A stretch of 64,000 bases of DNA, from contig JBIQLW010000003.1 in assembly GCA_044463945.1 (NCBI GenBank), forward strand, positions 62,001-126,000. The letters run 5' to 3'. Positions within the stretch are counted from its first letter, which is position 1. Each line of letters starts with the position of its first letter. The notes beneath the pieces are model-generated. The model saw nothing but the letters and a program-made list of their open reading frames with translations, did not search any database and was not told the DNA's origin. This document shows, in pieces, positions 25,828 to 34,796 of the stretch. The DNA comes from 62-47 sp044463945 (GTDB lineage: Bacteria; Pseudomonadota; Alphaproteobacteria; Rhizobiales; Xanthobacteraceae). The position numbers were made by a program, and so were the translations under genes.

Positions 25828-26940
25828 ATGTCCGTCGCAAACATCTGGCATCTCGGCATCAAGGAGTTATGGAGCCTCGCGCGCAATCCGGCCTTGCTCG
25901 CGTTGATCGGGGTCGCTTTCTCGGTCCAGGTCTACGTCGCCGCAAAGGCGACGCCGTTGACCCTCAACAAGGCTCCGATCGCAATCGCCGACGAGGACAA
26001 CTCATCGCTGTCGAGCAGGATCACCTCGGCCTTCTACCCTCCTTATTTCAAGAGTCCGCTGATGCTGCCGCTGCCGCAGTTGCCCGCGCGCATGGATGCC
26101 GGCATCGATACGTTCGGCCTGGTGATCCCGTCCGGCTTCCAGCGCGACGTGCTGGCCGGGCGGGAGCCCGCGATCCAGCTCAACGTCGATGCGACCCGGA
26201 TGACACAAGCCTTCAACGGTGCCGGCTATGTGCAGGCGATCGTCTCGGGCGAGGTGAATGAATTTGTGCGCCGCTATCGCCCGCCGAATTCGCTTCCGAT
26301 CGAGCTGGTGTTGCGGGCGCGATTCAACCCGGAACTCAACCCCGGCTGGTTCGGAGCGATGATGGAGGTCGTCAACAACATCTCGCTGTTGTCCGTCATC
26401 CTTGCCGGGGCCGCGCTGATCCGCGAACGCGAACGCGGCACCATCGAGCATCTGCTCGTCATGCCGGTGACGCCGGTCGAGATCATGCTCGGGAAGATCT
26501 GGCCGATGGCCCTCGTCGTGCTTGCGGCCTCGCTGTTCGCGTTCACGGTCGTGGTGCAGACCTGGCTGTCGATTCCGGTCGCCGGCTCGCTCTGGCTGCT
26601 GATGCTGGGTATCGCCTTGCAGCTTTTTGCAACGACATCGCTCGGCATCGTGCTTGCCACCGTCGCAGGCTCGATGCCGCAGTTCGGCCTGCTGCTGATC
26701 CTCGTGCTGTTTCCGATCCATGTGCTGGCTGGCGGATTGACGCCTCTGGAAAGTATGCCGGCAGGCATTCGGCTGCTCATGAGCGCGGCGCCCGACACTC
26801 ACTTCGTGGCGCTCGCCCAGTCGATCCTGTTCCGCGGCGCCGGGCTGGAATCCGTCTGGCTTGAGCTTCTCGGCCTGCTCGTGATCGGGTCCACCTTCTT
26901 CCTGTTCGCCCTGTGGCGATTCCGGATGTCGTTGCGATAG
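25828..26940 (+). CDS. ABC-2 type permease, YhhJ-like
   Basis: A 370-residue membrane protein starting three bases after the RbbA-like gene. It has one N-terminal helix, a periplasmic domain of about 130 residues and five or six C-terminal helices with the ABC-2 motif RERERGTIEHLLVMPVTPVEIMLGK. It should pair with the permease half of the RbbA-like protein to form the channel of an HlyD-linked efflux pump; an outer-membrane factor is not encoded nearby. It is the last gene of the plus-strand run starting at 17214. Confidence 0.9.
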   Translation: MSVANIWHLGIKELWSLARNPALLALIGVAFSVQVYVAAKATPLTLNKAPIAIADEDNSSLSSRITSAFYPPYFKSPLMLPLPQLPARMDAGIDTFGLVIPSGFQRDVLAGREPAIQLNVDATRMTQAFNGAGYVQAIVSGEVNEFVRRYRPPNSLPIELVLRARFNPELNPGWFGAMMEVVNNISLLSVILAGAALIRERERGTIEHLLVMPVTPVEIMLGKIWPMALVVLAASLFAFTVVVQTWLSIPVAGSLWLLMLGIALQLFATTSLGIVLATVAGSMPQFGLLLILVLFPIHVLAGGLTPLESMPAGIRLLMSAAPDTHFVALAQSILFRGAGLESVWLELLGLLVIGSTFFLFALWRFRMSLR

Positions 26941-27741
26941 GGACGCGGGCGTCTGTCTCCGCAGGCTTCCGCCGCGTTCATCATGAGCGTGGTTGCGTGA
27001 TCCTCGGGAAGGCGCTTCTTGCGGCCGATATCTCATTGCCGCACTCAGCAGGTCGTGGGCGATGCTCGGTCCAGCGGCGCATGGCCGGATGAAACTCCGG
27101 CGTTGAAGCGCGGCGACATCGAATCGGATTGCCCAAATCGTCACCGGTTTGTGACCGGTTCATCCTAAATTAGGGCAATCGGAACTGGAAATCTCCAATA
27201 TGATCCTGCCGGCCGACAGAAGGTGAGTTCCCAAAGGCAATGCAATCGGCGCAGGCCGCTCATGCCATCCCGCAAGCGGAACGCGAGCATCGGATACACC
27301 GCAGATTGCGCAGACTGCAAATATATGCCGGAAGGCGAGATCAATCATGCGACCCCTGCAACTGATGCGAGAGCGGTGGAGGCCAAATGCTCTCAAAGAT
27401 GGAGCGAGGGCGTGCATCGAGCGGCAGGCAGGGCACTTGAAGCGATCGGCGTGAAGTTCCACCTTATGGAACCTGATGCCACAAGACAAACGCAACAGCC
27501 GAGATTCCGCCACGAATGCGAATTGGGCCGACACAATCAGCCAACGGCGGAGGGTATCGGTCCGGTAGGTTTCTTGAACACAGAAAATTGATCGTTCTCT
27601 TTACGTCCAGAAATCGACGCGGAACGACGAAATTGATCGGCATCTCGCCGAGGTGAGCATAGCTCCGGGAACCCCAGCGGCGGCTGGCCCGATTTCAGGG
27701 GCGATCGAAGGTTGTTATTGCCGACTGCCCAGGAGGGTCGA
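26941..27741. other. 800-base region without a supportable gene; contains an inverted repeat
   Basis: It lies between the YhhJ-like gene and the NarL-type regulator. The longest open frames (about 120 codons on each strand near 27160-27591) have no family resemblance and no good ribosome binding site. At 27127-27138 GATTGCCCAAAT faces AATTAGGGCAATC at 27168-27180, with two ACCGGT palindromes in the loop. The last 150 bases presumably hold the promoter of the regulator, whose AGGAGG is at 27731-27736. Composition by eye is less GC-rich than in the flanking genes. Confidence 0.5.
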
Positions 27742-28542
27742 ATGAGAAGGCATCAATCTTTTGGCACCATCCTTATTGGAAAAAGCGTTCTGATGAGAGA
27801 GGGCATTGCCCGAATTCTTCGCTCGGAAAACTTTCGTGTCCTAGCTTCAGTCGCCTGCCCTGATGAGTTAGCAGGCGCGGTTCGCGCTCAGCAATTGCTA
27901 TTTCTCATTGTCCACACCGGCGACGATTTCGATCTCGCGGTGACACAAATCAAACTTGTCAAGGAGCAGCATCCGCACGGACGTGTCGCCGTCGTCGCCG
28001 ATCACTACGGATCGACCGAGCCGACGCTGGCGTTCAAAGCCGGCGCCACCGGCTATCTCGTCAGCGCGATGTCCTGCAATGCCTTCATCAAATCCATCGA
28101 ACTGGTGATGATGGGCGAGACCATGTTCCCGCCGACGTTTCAATCATCGGCGCTCACCGCCAAGACCGACCATCACCCCAACCCCACTCCACTTCCCGTC
28201 CGGGACGGAAAGGCGCCCCCAGGGCCCGCGGAGGACGCGGCCGCGCCGCAGCTTTCCCCGCGGGAGATGGCCATCCTGCGCTGCCTGATCGAGGGCAACT
28301 CCAACAAGTCGATCGCACGAAAGATCGATATCGCCGAGGCGACCGTAAAGGTTCACGTCAAGGCCATCCTGCGCAAGATCCGGGTTCAGAACCGAACGCA
28401 GGCCGCGATCTGGGGAATGAACAACGCGCTGCTGCTCCAACCGGCCAACAACAATTCCCTGCTCTCATCCGCCGAGGCGGACAAACCGCTTTCAAATTCC
28501 ATCGCCATCGTCTCCGACATCAAGCGGGTCGGCGTGCCCTGA
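27742..28542 (+). CDS. NarL/LuxR-type response regulator with atypical receiver domain
   Basis: A 266-residue protein. The start at 27742 follows a consensus AGGAGG and was preferred to an in-frame codon at 27712. Residues 5-125 align with a receiver domain, but the phosphoacceptor region reads FLIVHTGDD in place of LLDL, the N-terminal acidic pair is absent (LIGKS), and the late lysine after GATGYLV is missing. Phosphorylation is therefore unlikely. After a proline-rich linker, residues about 175-235 form a canonical LuxR helix-turn-helix (LSPREMAILRCLIEG, TVKVHVKAILRKI). It opens the exopolysaccharide region and could regulate it. Confidence 0.9.
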   Translation: MRRHQSFGTILIGKSVLMREGIARILRSENFRVLASVACPDELAGAVRAQQLLFLIVHTGDDFDLAVTQIKLVKEQHPHGRVAVVADHYGSTEPTLAFKAGATGYLVSAMSCNAFIKSIELVMMGETMFPPTFQSSALTAKTDHHPNPTPLPVRDGKAPPGPAEDAAAPQLSPREMAILRCLIEGNSNKSIARKIDIAEATVKVHVKAILRKIRVQNRTQAAIWGMNNALLLQPANNNSLLSSAEADKPLSNSIAIVSDIKRVGVP

Positions 28543-28643
28543 GCCATCCGGATCACTCATGTGACCACCCGGCGATAATCGACAGTATCGATCATCCTGC
28601 GTCAGAACCTGACGCCAATACGCATCGCGCAAGGCCCGATCGA

Positions 28644-30071
28644 CTACCGTTCCCGCAGCGCGTCCCGCTTGTACTTCGCCAGCGGCGACAGCAGGTAGCT
28701 GATGATCCGGCGCGAGCCGGTCTTGATCTCGACCGTTACGGCCATTCCGGGGCTGAGTTTAACGAGCTTCTCCTCCACCTGCATCTCGGTGCGATCGAGC
28801 GAGATACGCGCGGCATATTCCAGTTGCTGTCCTCTCGGCTCGCTTGAACTCGCCGCCGCGCCCGCGCCACGGTCGTTCGACGCGCCCGATGGCTTGTCGC
28901 GGGTGATCGCATCGGACGACAGGCTGAGCACTTCGCCGTGCAGGAGCCCATAGCGGGTGAAGTTGAAAGTATCGACCTTGATTTCCGCCTTCTGGCCGGC
29001 ATGGACGAATCCGATGTCGCGATTGGACACCATGGCCTCGATCTCAAGCGGCACCTCAGTCGGAACCACCACCGCGAGCACCTGGGCCGGCGTCACCACG
29101 CCGCCCACCGTATGCACGGCGAGTTGCTGCACGACGCCATCGACCGGCGCGGTCAGGCGCTGGAGCCTGGTCCGCTGCTCGGCCTTGATCACATCCTGCG
29201 AGAGGCTCGCGACTTTCTGCTCCGCCTTGGACAAGGCGTCGTAAACCGCGCGCCGATATTCCGCGGCGGCCTTTTCCTTCGTCTCCTTCAAGAGCGCGAT
29301 GGCCGCATCGGCCTCGCGGAGCTTGCCCCGCTGAACCGCGACCTCCTGCTGAAGGCTGACCAGATCCTGCAATTCGGTGAGATAAACCACCTTCGAGGCC
29401 AACCCCTTGTCGAGCAGCGACTTGTGAATATTGACCCGCTCCTGCAACACCGGAATGGTCGCCTCGATCTTGGCGACGCTGGCGGATGTCGTCTCCCGCT
29501 CGGCCTCCCGCTGGCTGAGCTGGCGTCCGATCTCCGAAAGCCGGGCATCCTGTTCGGCGCGCTCGCTGAGCAGAAGCTGACGGTGCATCTCGATCCGCGC
29601 GGCGCCTGCATCCGGCGGCGGATGAAACGCGGCAAGCGGATCATCCACCAGCGCCGCGCGCATCCGCGCGGCGTCGAGTTTGACGCTGACGAGATCGCTT
29701 TTCTGGCGCTCGCGGTCGGCCTCGATCATCGTGGGGTCGAGGACGATCAGGACATCGCCGGCCTTGACCGCCTGCCCGTCCCGCACATGGATGGCGCGGA
29801 CCACGCCGGTCTCGAACGGCTGCACCAGCTTGGTGCGCCCGCCCGGCACGATCTTGCCGGTGGATGTCGCGACGATATCCACGCTGCCGAGCGACGCCCA
29901 CGCCAGCGCGATGCAGAACACCGCGACGATGCTCGCGCCGATCGCGCGCCCGACCGGCGAGGCTGGCGTCTCCGCGATTTCGAGCGCCGCCGGCAGGAAC
30001 GCGATCTCGGCCTCGCGGCGGCGGACTTCCGCCTTCGGAAACGCGATGATGTTTTTGCTAGCGGGCCTCAT
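28644..30071 (-). CDS. Type I secretion periplasmic adaptor, HlyD/PrsE family
   Basis: A 475-residue protein. I placed the start at the ATG at 30071, which overlaps the end of the ABC gene by 14 bases. It has a cytoplasmic tail, one membrane helix (about residues 45-65), a lipoyl-like segment (GRTKLVQPFETGVVRAIHVRDGQAVKAGDVLI), a long coiled coil (about 130-320) and the conserved C-terminal beta-barrel ending LSPGMAVTVEIKTGSRRIISYLLSPL. With the adjacent ABC protein it forms the inner-membrane part of a type I secretion system like PrsDE of rhizobia, which exports glycanases. No TolC-like gene is in the window. Confidence 0.93.
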   Translation of the reverse strand: MRPASKNIIAFPKAEVRRREAEIAFLPAALEIAETPASPVGRAIGASIVAVFCIALAWASLGSVDIVATSTGKIVPGGRTKLVQPFETGVVRAIHVRDGQAVKAGDVLIVLDPTMIEADRERQKSDLVSVKLDAARMRAALVDDPLAAFHPPPDAGAARIEMHRQLLLSERAEQDARLSEIGRQLSQREAERETTSASVAKIEATIPVLQERVNIHKSLLDKGLASKVVYLTELQDLVSLQQEVAVQRGKLREADAAIALLKETKEKAAAEYRRAVYDALSKAEQKVASLSQDVIKAEQRTRLQRLTAPVDGVVQQLAVHTVGGVVTPAQVLAVVVPTEVPLEIEAMVSNRDIGFVHAGQKAEIKVDTFNFTRYGLLHGEVLSLSSDAITRDKPSGASNDRGAGAAASSSEPRGQQLEYAARISLDRTEMQVEEKLVKLSPGMAVTVEIKTGSRRIISYLLSPLAKYKRDALRER

Positions 30072-32787
30072 GGATGCCCGCCTGCAAGTAATGGAGCCGG
30101 GCATAGCGCCCGTTCGAGCGGATCAGATCGTCGTGACGGCCGTCCTCGACGATACGGCCGCGCTCGATCGTGATAATGCGGTCGGCCTGACGCACCGTCG
30201 AAAGCCGATGCGCGACCACGAAGACCGTGCGGCCGGCGGCGATCCGTTTCATGTTCTGCTGAATGGCGCGCTCGCTCTCATAGTCGAGAGCGCTCGTCGC
30301 CTCGTCCAGGATCAGGATGCGCGGATCGGTGATCAGGGCGCGGGCGATCGCGACGCGCTGGCGCTGCCCGCCTGAGAGGCTGCTGCCGCGCTCGCCGACG
30401 ACGGTGTCGTAGCCTTCCGGCAATTCCAGAATGAAGTCGTGAGCCCCGGCAAGCTCCGCCGCCGCGATGACGCGCTCCATGGACACCGTCGGATCGGCGA
30501 GCGCGATGTTCTCCCGGATCGAGCGGTTGAACAGCACGTTCTCCTGAAGCACCACGCCGGTCTGCCGGCGCAGCCAGGCAAGGTCCACCATGGCGAGATC
30601 GACGCCGTCGATCAGCACCCGCCCGCTCTCGGGCACATAGAGCCGCTGGATCAGTTTGGCGATGGTGCTCTTGCCCGAGCCCGACGAGCCGACCACGCCG
30701 ACAACCTGACCGGGCTCGATACTGAACGACACGTCATGCAGCACCTCGGGGCCGTCGATGCGATAACGGAAACTGACATGATCGAACGTGACCTGTCCGC
30801 GGATCGCCGGCAACGCGGCGCGTCCGGGACTGAAGCTCGGCTCCGGGATGGTGTTGAGGATATCGCCGAGCCGGTCGATCGACAGGCGGGCCTGATGGAA
30901 ATCCTGCCAGATCTGGGCGAGCCGCAGCACCGGCAGACTGACGCGCGACGCCAGCATGTTGAACGCGACCAGTTCGCCCACGGTCATCTCGCCGCCGATC
31001 ACCAGCTTGGCTCCGAAATAGAGCGTCGCGGCGACGACCAGCTTGTTGACGGTCTGGACGGCCTGACTCGCCGTGTTGTTGAGGCTGAGGACGCGGAAGC
31101 TCGCCGTCACATAGGCCGCAAGCTGCTCCTCCCAGCGGCGCTGCATCTGCGGCTCGACCGCCATGGCCTTCAGCGTCTCGACGCCGGTCACGCTCTCCAC
31201 CAGAAACGCCTGGTTCTCGGAGCCGCGATTGAACTTCTCGTCAAGACGCCGGCGAAACAGCGGCGCGGCGCCGGCGGAAATGCCGATATAGAACGGGAAC
31301 GACGCCAGCACCACGAAGGTCAGCGAAACCGAGTAATAGAACATCACCGCGAGAAAGACGAAGGTGAACAGCAAATCGATCACCAGCGTCAGCGCCGAAC
31401 TGGTCAGAAACTCGCGGATGTTCTCAAGCTCGCGCACCCGCGCCACCGAATCGCCGACGCGCCGCGCCTGGAAATAGGCGATCGGCAATGCCAGCAGGTG
31501 CCGGAACAGCCGCGCGCCGAGTTCGACGTCGATGCGGTTGGTCGTATGCGCGAAGACGTAGAGGCGCAGCGTGCCGAGAACCGCCTCGAAGATGGTCAGC
31601 GCGACCAGACCGATGACCAGAACGTCGAGCGTGCTCATGCTTTGATGCACGAGCACCTTGTCGATGACGACCTGAAAGAACAGCGGCGAGACCACGCCGA
31701 AGACCTGAAGGAAGAACGATGCCGCCAGCACCTCGCCCAGAAGCCGCCGGTACTTGTGGATCGCACCCAGAAACCAGGTGATATCGAATCGCCGCGAGAG
31801 ATCGGTCAGCGACGCGCGCCGCGCCATCAGCACGATGTTGCCGTCCCAGATCGCCTCCAGTTCGGCCTGCGTCATGGTTTCCGGCTGCGGGACCATCGGC
31901 CATTGCACCAGCAGCCTGTCCTCGACGACCTTGCCGAGGATCAGGAAACGGCCGTCGCGCAGGACGGCGATGCCCGGCAGCGGCGTGACCGCAAGCCGAT
32001 GCCAGTTGGTCTTCTGGATCCGGGCCTTGAGCCCGAAATCCTTGGCACAGCGCAACATGCTGGCGACATCGACGCGCGCCGCGCCGAGCCGGTGCCGAAT
32101 CTGTTCCGGATCGGCGGCGATGCCGTGGCACCGCAACAGCGTCACCAGAGCCGGCAGGCCCGAGTCGTCGGTGCCGGCAAACGCAGCCTCCGGCGTGTCG
32201 GCAGTGGTTTCGCGCCAACCGACGCCGCGCAAGCGTTGCGCCGCGCCGCGCGCCCGAAGGACGGCGTCCCCCACGGCGACACCGGCGCGTTTTGCCAGAC
32301 GGCGGGCGCGGCCGGACGCATCAGCCAGCGCAGGACCAACGGTCTCCGCGAGCCGATGCCCACGAATCGAGGCCGCGGCAAGGGCACGACGCACGCGCTG
32401 CATCGGGCTGTCCGATCCGGCAAACACCACGCGGCCATCCCAGATCGCCTCGAACTCCGCGCGCGTCATCACCATGGGATGCCCGGAGGACGGATACATG
32501 ACCAGCGCCCCGTTGTCGTCGGCGCGCCCCAGCAGCAGAAAGCCACCGCTTCGCAGCGATGCGATTCCGGGCAGCCGCATCCCGACAAGTTGCGTCCAGT
32601 GCGTGGTGCATGAGCCCACCGCGAGTCCAAGCTGCGTGGCGCAGCGAAGCATCGTACGGATACCGACCGTCGTGGTTCCGCAGCGATCGCGAATCTGGTC
32701 GAGGGCGGCGTTAACTCCCTGAAGGCGCAAGAACATCCACAGGGTCACGAGCCCTGCGTCTTCGGCCTGAAAATCCTCGTTCTGCAT
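30058..32787 (-). CDS. Type I secretion ABC transporter with two tandem C39-like domains
   Basis: A 909-residue HlyB/PrsD-like exporter. Residues 9-125 and 207-323 are two homologous C39-like domains sharing MLRCA, LPGIA-LR-G-FL-LG and MT-AE-EAIWDG. Neither has the catalytic cysteine (DAGLVTL, DSGLPAL) nor the histidine, so both are CLD-type docking domains without protease activity. Six membrane helices (about 335-610) precede the ATPase with GSSGSGKST, LSGGQRQRVAIARA, ILILDEATSALD and the switch His. HlyB proteins normally have one such domain and about 710 residues. The adaptor overlaps its stop, and the GH16 gene next upstream is the likely substrate. Confidence 0.93.
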   Translation of the reverse strand: MQNEDFQAEDAGLVTLWMFLRLQGVNAALDQIRDRCGTTTVGIRTMLRCATQLGLAVGSCTTHWTQLVGMRLPGIASLRSGGFLLLGRADDNGALVMYPSSGHPMVMTRAEFEAIWDGRVVFAGSDSPMQRVRRALAAASIRGHRLAETVGPALADASGRARRLAKRAGVAVGDAVLRARGAAQRLRGVGWRETTADTPEAAFAGTDDSGLPALVTLLRCHGIAADPEQIRHRLGAARVDVASMLRCAKDFGLKARIQKTNWHRLAVTPLPGIAVLRDGRFLILGKVVEDRLLVQWPMVPQPETMTQAELEAIWDGNIVLMARRASLTDLSRRFDITWFLGAIHKYRRLLGEVLAASFFLQVFGVVSPLFFQVVIDKVLVHQSMSTLDVLVIGLVALTIFEAVLGTLRLYVFAHTTNRIDVELGARLFRHLLALPIAYFQARRVGDSVARVRELENIREFLTSSALTLVIDLLFTFVFLAVMFYYSVSLTFVVLASFPFYIGISAGAAPLFRRRLDEKFNRGSENQAFLVESVTGVETLKAMAVEPQMQRRWEEQLAAYVTASFRVLSLNNTASQAVQTVNKLVVAATLYFGAKLVIGGEMTVGELVAFNMLASRVSLPVLRLAQIWQDFHQARLSIDRLGDILNTIPEPSFSPGRAALPAIRGQVTFDHVSFRYRIDGPEVLHDVSFSIEPGQVVGVVGSSGSGKSTIAKLIQRLYVPESGRVLIDGVDLAMVDLAWLRRQTGVVLQENVLFNRSIRENIALADPTVSMERVIAAAELAGAHDFILELPEGYDTVVGERGSSLSGGQRQRVAIARALITDPRILILDEATSALDYESERAIQQNMKRIAAGRTVFVVAHRLSTVRQADRIITIERGRIVEDGRHDDLIRSNGRYARLHYLQAGIHEAR

Positions 32788-32915
32788 CGCTGTTCTAGCT
32801 CTGCTCTGAAATCATCTGTGCGATATCGACTAAGCTCATTCATATGGAGGTGCGGCCCAGGCGAGCGGCTTCCGGCGGCCAGCCGGAAACGGAGCGCCCG
32901 GACCGTGACGATCGG

Positions 32916-34796
32916 CTAGTGCTGAGGCCGGGTCAGCATCGACTCGTTCAGCCACGCCGTCGCTTTCGATGCGGTCGCGGTCACCTGACCATGGTCCACG
33001 CGCCCCATGAATCCGCCGCCGGCCAGCGACTGGTTCAGCAGTGCGAAACAACGATTGGCGTGCGCCTGCGACGCGCCGGCGGATAGTGCCGGAGGGTCCG
33101 TCACCGTGATGGTCTTCGTCGCCGAGGTGGTGACCGCGCCGGTGGCGGGGTCCTTTGCCGTCGCCGTGGCGGCCAGCGTCGTGACCGATTGGCCCCAGCG
33201 ATGATTGGAGTGCAGCGTCAATCCGCTTTCGACCTCCGCCGCGGTCAGGGTGATGTTGTTCCCCGAGAACGTGCGGCCATCGAGATTGTTGGTGATCGTG
33301 TCGTATTTCGACAGTCCCTTGATATTCACCATCACGATGTCGTCGGGATCGGACGACTTGACGCTCAGTCCCAGATCGACCGAGCCGCGGCGACCCACCA
33401 ACAGCGTATTGTCCGCCACCGACAGAACGGGCGCGGTGGACGGCGAGGTGACCGGAGGCGCGGTCACCGGCGGCGACGTTACCGGCGGCTTCGTCGTCCC
33501 GCTCGGGCCGCCTCCCGACGAGCCGACCGGCGACGGATCGATCTCAAGGCCGGCGAATGTTTTCGCCGCGCCGGAAAGATTCGCCGTCAGGCCGCTCGCG
33601 TCCTTGATGCTTGCGCCTTTCGGAAGATTGACGGCCGTGATCGCAAGCGCGGAGGTCTTGGTATCCGTCGGTGCAACGGTGGTCCGGAATGTCAGCGCGT
33701 TGGTCCCGGAGCCGCCGACATAGGTGGCGGTGCTGCCGTCGTTGAGGGTCAGCGTCGGCCTGCCCGCCACCGTCACGGCTTCGTTGAAGCCGAGCGTCAG
33801 CGTCACCTTGTCGCCGACGTGCCCGACGCCGCTTCCCGGCGATGCCGTGACCTTCGTCACCGTCGGCCGGCCTTGGGGAGACGTGGTCGCCGGAGGCGTG
33901 GTCACCGGCGGGGCGGTGGTCGGCGGATCGGTCACGACAGGCGAGCCCGGCGTCGCCGCGCTGACGTTGGCGCCGGTGACGGTGTTGCCGCTGCCCTTTG
34001 CCTGATAGAGCTGAATCGCATCGACCTGCATCAGCATCGACTGCGGCGTCGAACCGTTCAGAACGCTGTGCCAGCCGGCCGCGTTGGAATTGGCGACCTG
34101 ATGGTCCATGATCAGTTGCATCGGCTGGTTCGGAATCGGCATCTGCGCGCTGGTGACCTGCGCCACCTGCTTGCCGTCGAAATACCAGGTGATCGACTTG
34201 CCCGGCACCCAATTGATGGCATAGGTGTGAAAGCCGGCGGTGAGATCGACGCCGGTATCGATGGTCTTGTTGAACGTGCCGTTCGGCGTGTGAAGGTGCG
34301 CCGAAAACGCCCGGTTCGACGGCCCGGCCTCGGTATACCCGCCTTCCTGAATATCGATCTCGAAATTGTCGCCGCTGTTGCCCGCGCCTTTGCCCGGCAG
34401 CAGCCACAGGCCCGGCCACGCGCCATCGCCGCTCGGCGCTTTCATGCTGATCTGAAGATAGCCGCCGGTGAATTCGAAATTGCCGTAGCTGCTGACGGCG
34501 CCTGACGTAATCGGAAATGTTTGCGCCACTCCCTGGTTATTGCCGCGCACGGGCGATTGTACCGCCGTGAGATTCAGCGTGCCGTTACTCACCGCCACCT
34601 GACTCGGCATGTCGTAGTCGGCGTCGAATTTTCCGCCCGGCCCGCTCCCGCCGGAGCCGTTGCTATTCCACGGCGCACCCTTGGCGGCATTGCTGGTGAT
34701 GTAGTTATGCCAGGTGCCGCCGAGTGTCGTCCCCGAAAAGTCCTCCTGAAAAACCAGATCGCTTGAGGTGTAGCCCGAAGGTGCAGACAGTGCCAT
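32916..34796 (-). CDS. Extracellular GH16 glycanase with Pro/Thr linkers, probable type I secretion substrate
   Basis: The start at 34796 (ATG after CGGGGATC) gives 626 residues. The N-terminal 255 residues form a GH16 beta-jelly roll (licheninase/ExsH-like) with the catalytic motif FEIDIQEGG, matching ExDxxE. A Pro/Thr linker, an Ig-like beta domain (about 305-420), a second PPVTS-type linker and a C-terminal beta domain follow. There is no N-terminal signal peptide and no RTX nonapeptide repeats, yet an extracellular role is clear. Export by the adjacent type I system through a C-terminal signal is inferred. It may trim or release the polysaccharide made by this locus. Confidence 0.87.
   Translation of the reverse strand: MALSAPSGYTSSDLVFQEDFSGTTLGGTWHNYITSNAAKGAPWNSNGSGGSGPGGKFDADYDMPSQVAVSNGTLNLTAVQSPVRGNNQGVAQTFPITSGAVSSYGNFEFTGGYLQISMKAPSGDGAWPGLWLLPGKGAGNSGDNFEIDIQEGGYTEAGPSNRAFSAHLHTPNGTFNKTIDTGVDLTAGFHTYAINWVPGKSITWYFDGKQVAQVTSAQMPIPNQPMQLIMDHQVANSNAAGWHSVLNGSTPQSMLMQVDAIQLYQAKGSGNTVTGANVSAATPGSPVVTDPPTTAPPVTTPPATTSPQGRPTVTKVTASPGSGVGHVGDKVTLTLGFNEAVTVAGRPTLTLNDGSTATYVGGSGTNALTFRTTVAPTDTKTSALAITAVNLPKGASIKDASGLTANLSGAAKTFAGLEIDPSPVGSSGGGPSGTTKPPVTSPPVTAPPVTSPSTAPVLSVADNTLLVGRRGSVDLGLSVKSSDPDDIVMVNIKGLSKYDTITNNLDGRTFSGNNITLTAAEVESGLTLHSNHRWGQSVTTLAATATAKDPATGAVTTSATKTITVTDPPALSAGASQAHANRCFALLNQSLAGGGFMGRVDHGQVTATASKATAWLNESMLTRPQH
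33445..33489 (-). repeat. Three 15-base tandem units coding PPVT(S/A)
   Basis: Three imperfect 15-base units (33445-33459, 33460-33474, 33475-33489) encode consecutive PPVTS/PPVTA pentapeptides in the second linker of the GH16 protein. A similar degenerate run lies near 33890-33933 in the first linker. Such repeats may vary in copy number between strains. Confidence 0.75.

Noticed and set aside
27160..27591. Two opposite frames of about 120 codons in the 800-base gap
   Set aside because: No ribosome binding site, no recognisable domain, and both strands open equally; not enough to call a gene.
30439..32613. 724-codon plus-strand frame opposite the type I ABC gene
   Set aside because: Complement of a clearly conserved exporter; low-complexity, highly charged translation.
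33445..33489. Regularly spaced 15-base repeats as a CRISPR-like array
   Set aside because: There are no spacers and the units are in frame, coding the PPVTS linker of the GH16 protein.
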